Positions 39,135 through 45,878 of a DNA stretch of 45,878 nucleotides are shown piece by piece. Each line of letters begins with the position of its first letter. The first letter of the stretch is position 1. Source of the stretch: Nephromyces sp. MM_2019. Lineage: Eukaryota; Apicomplexa; Aconoidasida; Nephromycida. Location of the stretch: positions 5,001 to 50,878 of the forward strand of contig JADHZB010000355.1 in NCBI GenBank assembly GCA_015657535.1, read 5' to 3'. The position numbers and the translations under genes are program-made. The notes under the pieces were generated by a model. It saw only the letters and a list, made by a program, of their open reading frames with translations. It was not told where the DNA came from and made no database searches.

Positions 39135-41911
39135 TTTGGGATATGAGGACAAAATTCTGAGTTAATATATATAGAGAAAAGATTATAACTAGTGTAATAT
39201 AAATTGGATTAGTCAAATATATTTCAATTTATTGGAGGATTGTTTTGTGCCTTATTCTTATGGATTCAAAAAGGTTTTTTATAATTTAGACTTTCAAAAT
39301 TATACTATAGATTATATATTAAGTGTAGCAGCTCAGAGTTATATAGATGTAATCAATTTAGATATAGGAATCTATATAAGATAACTTTTATGAATTTAGC
39401 AATATCATCTCAGGCTTAGTGTACCTACCAAAAATAATCGAAGGTAATAGTTGCAAATGTTAGTAGCAGGTGTTTTGTTGGGTGAGAGGAAGTAAATAAC
39501 AAAAATTAGCAAGTTAAGAGAGTTAGCACATTAAGTTTTGGTAAAAAAGTCATTTTTGAGTAAAATAAATATACTATTCAAAGATGTCTTGAGATTTATC
39601 TATCCTTTATACAAATCCAATATTTTAAACTTTATGCCAAGTAATCAAAGATATAAAGAGGATGATGAAATTAGTGGATGATAGATTTAAATCTGCTTAT
39701 TTAGACGCTGAGCAAAAGGAGGCTAAATCCAAATGAAACCTGCTAGTTTAGATCTTAGAATAAACTTCCCTCTGCTTCAATTTTAGGAATTAAGAGGCAC
39801 TTATTAAGGTATCAGATCCATCTTTCTAATAAGGAATGTTTATGAAAGAGTTAAATTATTTAATTTGACGTCAAGATTAGGCATAATTATATTGTAAAAA
39901 TAGTGTGTTTAATTTTGATGTTTAATATATTTAATAGTATGTTTCACTTTATATGTAATTGCTAAATTATGCAGTCATTCTTTCCGGGCTACTTTGTGCA
40001 AGTGGATGGATTGGTAGTAATCGAGGAGCTAAGTTTGATTAGATTTGGGCTAAAGCTAGTGTTATATCATCAAGTGATAAAAAATATCTTGTTTATAGAT
40101 AGTCAAAAAAGGCAAGAGAAATTTGTGAAAGGTTGAAATATTTTAAAATACTAGCTTTTGTTAAAGCCTTTCATAAACCAAGATAATGAAATTAAGGACA
40201 CTGAGAGATGAGTTAAGATTATTTTGTTAGGTAGGTGACGTGGCTCAAGTCAACATTCACATCAAGACTACGAGCCGATTTCAAAGATGGTCGGACATTC
40301 GGACATATTTTCGAATACATAAATTAGTGGGAATGTATAAGAAAATTTTGCTTAAAAATTCCTAATGTGGATTTTGAAAAAAACCAGATTGTATCAAAAT
40401 GTACTGTAAAAGAAAGAATCAATTTCTAAAAGAAAAGATCTTTTGAGAATTTTCCTATATATAAAGATTGGATTCAGTTCCTAATATCAACACGATTTTT
40501 TACTTCATTTTCATTGGGATATAAGTACATTTCTCGAATTCCTCCTGTCATTTTTCATCAGACATAGGTTTCATGTGAATCTGGGTATCGAAATAATTTG
40601 AAACTAATTTAAGTGCTAAAGTAAATCAGATATAAATTATTTTTTATGACAAAAACTCCTCTAGTTTTATGTATAAGTGAATTTATTCACTAAGCTTTTA
40701 GTCTAATTTGTGTGGTCAAATTTCTTAGCTCTTATAGGTTAGCAAGCAGCATATGAGAATCAGTGATTATGTGATATTGCCTATGTTTATACTTTAAAAA
40801 GAATCCTAAGAAAAAAATTGAAGTCTTGAAATAAAAAATAATTTTCAATTTATCAGTTATGGGAACCTTTTTATAAGTGTTGTTTAAAATAAAGTGTACT
40901 CAGAGATAAATTTGATAAATTTTATGATTACTATAATTTAAGGGCTGAAATCAAACAACTATGTAAATAGCTGCTAATCATTATGATTTTGTTTTTTTAT
41001 TATAAATAAAGTACACAAAGGATCATGTAATACCTAAAGTATATTTGTTGAACAAATTTAGATTGAATTCATTAAATCATGTTCATTAAATGAAAAGAGC
41101 AGAATTTTTTTTCAAAAAGTTGCATAAAAACTAAATCAAAGTTTCAATTTTAGGACAAGTTATTTTAAATTAAATTTCGCTTTTCTGAGATATAATAAAA
41201 TACAAAGTAATAGCCTGCTTTTAAACTAGACTGGACCTCATAGCCTGTAATAGAGCAGCTAGTGATTTATATTTAGAAAGATTGAACAAATATTGTTCAA
41301 AAGTTACTTGTAAAACAAAATACTCAGAATTGATAAAAAGTATTCGATTAAAGATAAACATTACCCAATAATATATGGGAAAGAAACATGAAAGCTTACA
41401 AAATTAGTAGTACTAGCTCTAGTCATCCAAACCTAGCAAAAGTGCCATAATCAATCAAGCTAATCGAGTTATTGAGAAATTCCTATAACTGCCAAGCTGA
41501 AACAGTGAATAAATCGAATGTGATCATTTTTAAGTACATTAAGCAAAATATCAGAAATTATTTTACAACTTACGAAAACTTTCCTAATGATAAACATCGT
41601 CTATGTAACCAAAACAATAGAACTATATTAAAACTAATAGAATTTAAACCTTTCACACTAACAATTGTCAGCAACATAAAACACAAAAGAGCGGTTGTTT
41701 GAGGATATATAAATGCATCCCAGAAAAGGTAATATTTAATATGATTAAACTCGATTGAATTAAAAGGAAGTACAATCTACAAATTCTTTCAGAATAAAAA
41801 AAGAATACCTGATTTGAACATTCAACTTAGTCTAAGAGGTATATAAACACCACACATATAGTAGCTAAAAATTGGTATTGAAGATATATTTTTAGCTCAA
41901 AAAAGAAAACA
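39135..41911. other. Long intergenic region
   Basis: About 2.8 kb between the coiled-coil gene (-) and SCO1 (+). A+T-rich, with a small hairpin near 40242-40276 in a slightly GC-richer patch. An open frame at 41472-41702 begins with TTG and lacks any support. No tRNA or other RNA gene was recognised. Confidence 0.55.
40242..40276. other. Hairpin in a GC-richer patch
   Basis: GGCTC (40242-40246) pairs with GAGCC (40272-40276), and AGTC (40248-40251) with GACT (40266-40269), closing a 14-nt loop. Just downstream CGGACATT is followed by CGGACATA. Weak candidate for a structured RNA or protein-binding site. Confidence 0.25.
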
Positions 41912-43404
41912 ATGAAGCTGGGAGTCAAATTCATAGCCCGGAATTGTATAAACTACTCACAGATTTCACAAACGCGCTATATCAATAAATCTATCCAAGC
42001 CCAAAGCAATCATTTAAACCCTTGGAATCCATTAAACTCATTCCTTACAAGAAATTTGAAAACTTATAACAACAACAGACCTTTTGCAATAAAACCTACT
42101 CGATCCTACTCCTCGAATAGCACACAGACAACTGAACCATCAAAAAAGCCTGAAGTAATAACGTGACCTTTTTTAATTGAATTTTAGAACATTGCTTTTC
42201 TTTTTTGCTTTACAGTTTCCTTGGAAACTAGCCCTAGGCACATCCTCTCTTTGTGGGTAAGGAAAACTTTTTAAAAATCAAACCCTAAATTGAAAATATC
42301 ATCAATGCACAATAAACATCGAAATCTCAGCTTGGTAACCGCTTATGTTATTTATGAGCAAGATAGAATCTCAAAAAGCAAAATAGGTCACAATAAGATC
42401 TTCATAAAGTTTAATCACAACATTAAAACCCTTAACCTTTTATACAGCTAAGGTAGAGACTTCGACAATCGGAAAGCCAAAAATTGGTGGCCCATGGACC
42501 CTTACAGATCAGTATGGCAAACCTATATCCAGCTCTGATTTGCATGGAAAATATCAGCTTATATACTTCGGTTAGCTGATACACATACATACGCATATAT
42601 TCCAGTAAATTTTTCAGTATTTCCACAGGCTTTAGCTATTGCCCAGACATATGCCCTCAAGAATTAGAAAAAATGGCATTAGTGATTGAGGAATTAGGTA
42701 TAATTACACTACCTATTTATAAATTTTATTTTGATCTGATAGTCTATAAAATAATGAAACTTTTAAATCCAGATAAAAAATATGGAGAAATCGTTCAACC
42801 GGTCTTCATAACAGGTATATTACATTGAAACATAATTTAGAATGATAACCTATGATTTACTTAATATTTGATCTAAGTTGATCCCAAAAGAGACACACCA
42901 GAACAATTAAAAGACTATTGTAAGGAATTCCACTCTCGCCTGATAGGCGTAACTGGCACAGAAGTGAGACGATATTTACAAAAAACAACATTATCTCTTT
43001 CAAAATTACCAATTTTTCAAAATTCTATAACCCTTTTCTTTTCTATTTTATAGGAAGAAGTCAGACCAGTCACAAAACTTTTTAGGGTATATTACAACAC
43101 TGGTGTAACAGCAGATGATAACGATTACCTTATTGATCACTCTATAATACAATACTTTATGGGTAATCTTATAATATTTAACTTCAAATTAATCTTTATA
43201 AACAATTATATTTTTTTTTTATCATTTAAAGGTAAAAATGGCGGTTTTAAAGATTTTTTCGGGAAAAATCTTAGCGCTAGTGAAATGGTAAGATTTTTTT
43301 ATAAATAGAATATTACAAGTTTATATAGAAATTTTTTTCAACAGATACAGAAAATCAGTGCTTATATAGATCAGGATAATTTGTTAAAGTCTAATAAAGG
43401 TTAG
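41912..43404 (+). CDS. SCO1: SCO1 cytochrome c oxidase copper chaperone, 294 aa
   Basis: SCO1 delivers copper to the CuA site of cytochrome c oxidase in the mitochondrial intermembrane space. Ten exons: 41912-42154, 42216-42256, 42331-42386, 42448-42570, 42629-42697, 42773-42814, 42878-42963, 43054-43162, 43232-43287, 43345-43404; 885 nt. The first ~80 residues are basic, Ser/Asn-rich and lack acidic residues at the start, a typical mitochondrial presequence. A membrane segment ([14 protein letters not shown]+LVTAYVI) is split over exons 2 and 3. The thioredoxin-like domain has GKPKIGGPW, the copper-binding CPDIC (C159, C163), DPKRDTP and the copper-binding His in DHSII (H249). The length is normal for the family. 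An alternative last exon after an acceptor near 43469 would replace the final Gly with a few residues. The gene implies a respiring mitochondrion with complex IV. Confidence 0.93.
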
Positions 43405-44649
43405 AAATATAATTAATTTCAGAAATGAGTTTAAGATATCAAGAAATCTTAATAAATTATCTTAATAGGGAAAATTGAAGATGCTTGAATGAAAGAGATT
43501 TCAAAGAATAGCTAGCATTCTATAAATTTTCAAGTTTTCAAACACATTAATATGCTACTACATCAACCCTTACCTTCTTTTAGCAATTCCAGTGAATTAA
43601 GTGCTTGTATATTATCCATAAATTTCTACCACGATTTCCTCAACCTTAACAGAAACGAAAATTACATTCTAGATATAATACACATTGGTAATTAAATAAA
43701 AAGGTTAAAGTTTTAGATTAAAATAAATAGATTTTGGAATAAAATAAAAAGTTTTTACTCCATGATAAAAGGGCAGTATAAAGCTTTGGAATAGTGATAA
43801 TTGTTGCTATCATCTTTACATTTGATCTAATCATTTGACTCATCATCCTCAAGAGGATTTTTTGTAAGACTTAAAGCAGGAAAGAAAATATATCTAACTT
43901 AAATAACACCAATTTGATGTGAATTTTTAATAATTTTATATATTGATTATATAAAGATAATATAGACAGTATAAAATAAATACGTAAATAATAGTCAATA
44001 ACTTATGTGGATTGTTGTCGATTTTCTTTGTTATATTGAGAAAATTAAAAATGATTTACAACTTTTATTTATGATTTTTGTAAAAAATGCTGTTTCTAAA
44101 TTGATTATAAATAAAATATAATCTTATTGAGAATATTAATGATTATGAAGATGTAAAACAATGGCTTAAATCATACGTTCAAAGATTTTGTATTACTTCT
44201 GACAACACGATCCATGAATAATTTCTTAATTTCAAATTTTGTGCTTTCCACCCTATAAAATTAATATTATAGGCAAATTTAGATATATAATTTAATTGTC
44301 AAGCTATTAATAAAATAATTATTCAAGTATAAGCACCACTTCTTCAGTTCAATATATATATATATATGTGCAATCATAGCATAATAGTCTTATGTTTTGG
44401 CAATAGGTTGTTTATAACACATCTATCTACTCATAGTAGTTTGAAAATGAATATTGAACTAGATTAGTAGTGTATATAGATAAGTTTTTATAGGCTGACT
44501 TATGATATGCTTTATTGAATATATTCACGCTTGATCCTGGAAGTTATAATATATAATGATTATATATATACCAAATTAACATCCAAATAGCTACTACATA
44601 CCCTCCACACACTGAAAATCATATAAATATAAACCCTGCAAATCAAAGA
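43405..44649. other. Intergenic region
   Basis: About 1.2 kb of A+T-rich DNA between SCO1 and the USP39 gene, with a (TA)n near 44351-44366. No gene seen. Confidence 0.6.
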
Positions 44650-45878
44650 ATGAAGCGAACAGCCCCTGAAGCAGAGCTTGCTGTTACAATGACCTCTGAG
44701 TTTACAGACAACTCACATAAACATGAAATTAAATCAAAAATACCTCAGCCTCTACCAAAGAAAGGAAAACGATCTTGTCCATACTTAGGTACAATCAATA
44801 GGCACCTCCTGGATTTTGATTTTGAAAAGCTTTGCTCTATTTGTATGTCAAACCAACATGTGTACGCTTGTCTTGTTTGCGGCAAGTTTTTTCAAGGTAA
44901 AATTGATAACCAAAACTACACAAATCACTATGGTTCTGCATATGATTACCACACAAATTTAACTCTACCAAAAGATATATATCAACCCTTTTGCACACAG
45001 CAACACACATATGATATATATATAGATTTACAAATCACAAAGCAATACATAGAATGATATATATATTAAATTTACATCACACAAAGAAATATATTTTTCC
45101 TGATAAATATATTTGATTTTTCTCACACAAATTATAAAGTTTTAATCAGCACATCTTAACACAGTTGGTACTATTCCAGAATAAATATCCTATTACATTT
45201 TGGTTTTATCATATTGTTACACACTTGTTTATAGGAAGGGGTAAAGGGACTTACTGTTACACACACTCCTTAGAAGAGCAACATTATGTATATATAAATT
45301 TGAAAGATTGCCTCGTATACTGCCTACCAGAAAATTATTTAGTCGATGATGCTTCTTTGGATGACATTAGAGTATATATAAACTTAATATATTAATATTA
45401 CTAAACATGATTTGTTTATATAATAAAAATTACACACTATAAATATAAATTGTAACTTTGGTCTCAAATATACACATACACACATCTTGAATATATAATG
45501 CATGATGTATTAGTTTTATCTAAATCCAAGATATAACAAACAAGAAGTAAATGAAATGGATATCAAACCAGCTTATGGAAAATCACTTGATGGCTCAGAT
45601 TTCATTGCTGGTTTGCTTAATTGAATTCAACTGTATTTATTTCATTAAAATAATTATACACTTTATTATTCCCTAACAATTAGGTTATATTGGACTAAAC
45701 AACCTCAAATACACAGACTACTTTAACGTTATTGTTCAGGTTTGTACATTTTATATTATTTTAATAAAACACACACACACACTGGAATATACATATCGAC
45801 ATTACTCGAACTACCATTTATTACCTTAGAATTTATTCACCTCTTACAAACATCTACAACAATATATATATATATATA
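44650..45878 (+). CDS. USP39: USP39/SAD1 spliceosomal protein, 5' part
   Basis: USP39 (yeast Sad1) is a catalytically inactive ubiquitin-protease homologue needed to stabilise the U4/U6.U5 tri-snRNP. Exons seen: 44650-44896, 45235-45371, 45514-45610, 45684-45739; a further exon may begin at about 45828, and the gene runs off the window. After a ~35-residue polar N-terminus comes the ZnF-UBP domain: CPYLGTIN, LDFDFEKLCSICMSNQHVYA, CLVCGKFFQGRGKGTYCYTHS, YCLPENY and DASLDDIR. The USP fold begins with YIGLNNLKYTDYFNVIVQ. At the position of the catalytic Cys (normally N-T-C) it has Y-T-D, as expected for USP39, so loss of the nucleophile is a family trait and not decay here. Introns are CA- and TA-rich; the first is 338 nt. 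Confidence 0.9.
44897..45234 (+). other. CA/TA-rich intron of the USP39 gene
   Basis: A 338-nt intron, GTAAAATTG to TTTATAG, joining phase-1 exons so that the junction codon is Gly in KFFQG. It is filled with ACACA and TATATA stretches, like the introns of the gene at the left edge and unlike the introns in between. Confidence 0.8.

Noticed and set aside
41472..41702. 76-codon open frame upstream of SCO1
   Set aside because: Starts with TTG, low complexity, no acceptor or donor linking it to SCO1.
45684..45739. Loss of the catalytic Cys as a sign of decay in the USP gene
   Set aside because: USP39/Sad1 proteins normally lack it; the Asp at this site is a family character.

Overview
The window is nuclear DNA of an A+T-rich unicellular eukaryote. 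Almost every gene is cut by short spliceosomal introns, nearly all GT-AG. The standard genetic code fits: TAA, TAG and TGA all end reading frames. No bacterial operon or prokaryotic signal is present. The lineage cannot be fixed from the sequence. Four genes hint at a protist with endosymbiotic organelles: a full bacterial-type DNA polymerase I, a ThrA/plant-type aspartokinase, a Rab4 and a triple-CCCH protein. An alveolate or another plastid- or mitochondrion-bearing protist is possible, but this is inference.

Layout. 1-1896 is TG/CA and TA microsatellite DNA. 1897-5695 (-) is a six-exon gene for an unrecognised protein of about 831 aa, with microsatellites in its introns. 5696-9222 is mostly non-coding but holds a degenerate ~82-bp tandem array, a perfect 17-bp inverted repeat and possible remains of a homoserine dehydrogenase (HSDH) domain. 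9223-12335 (-) is a nine-exon aspartokinase. 14382-15483 (-) is an EF-hand protein. 18040-18838 (+) is a triple CCCH zinc-finger protein. 19829-24856 (+) is a 1504-aa family A DNA polymerase with a 5'-3' exonuclease domain. 26164-27538 (+) is Rab4. 27877-28793 (+) is a small membrane protein with EGF-like modules. 30696-33103 (-) is a WD40-like protein in about 18 exons, several of them tiny. 33407-35089 (+) is an unrecognised secreted or membrane-anchored protein. 35209-36951 (-) and 37687-39134 (-) are two unrecognised genes, the second coiled-coil. 41912-43404 (+) is the mitochondrial copper chaperone SCO1. 44650 to the right end (+) is the 5' part of USP39/SAD1, a spliceosomal protein.

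The genes are mostly unrelated housekeeping functions: organelle DNA replication and cytochrome oxidase assembly (PolA, SCO1), membrane traffic (Rab4), mRNA handling (CCCH, USP39), amino-acid synthesis (aspartokinase), and two neighbouring membrane or secreted proteins of unknown role. Exon boundaries were found by hand from reading frame, splice consensus and phase. In every gene model the exon lengths add up to an open frame.

The most interesting points are: an aspartokinase whose fused HSDH half looks truncated and decaying; a predicted 2-nt exon in the WD40 gene; a DNA polymerase I with apparently dead proofreading and Tyr in place of the key Phe of motif B; the ~82-bp degenerate array; a nested stem-loop in an intergenic region; and a sharp change in TG/CA content near both window edges.
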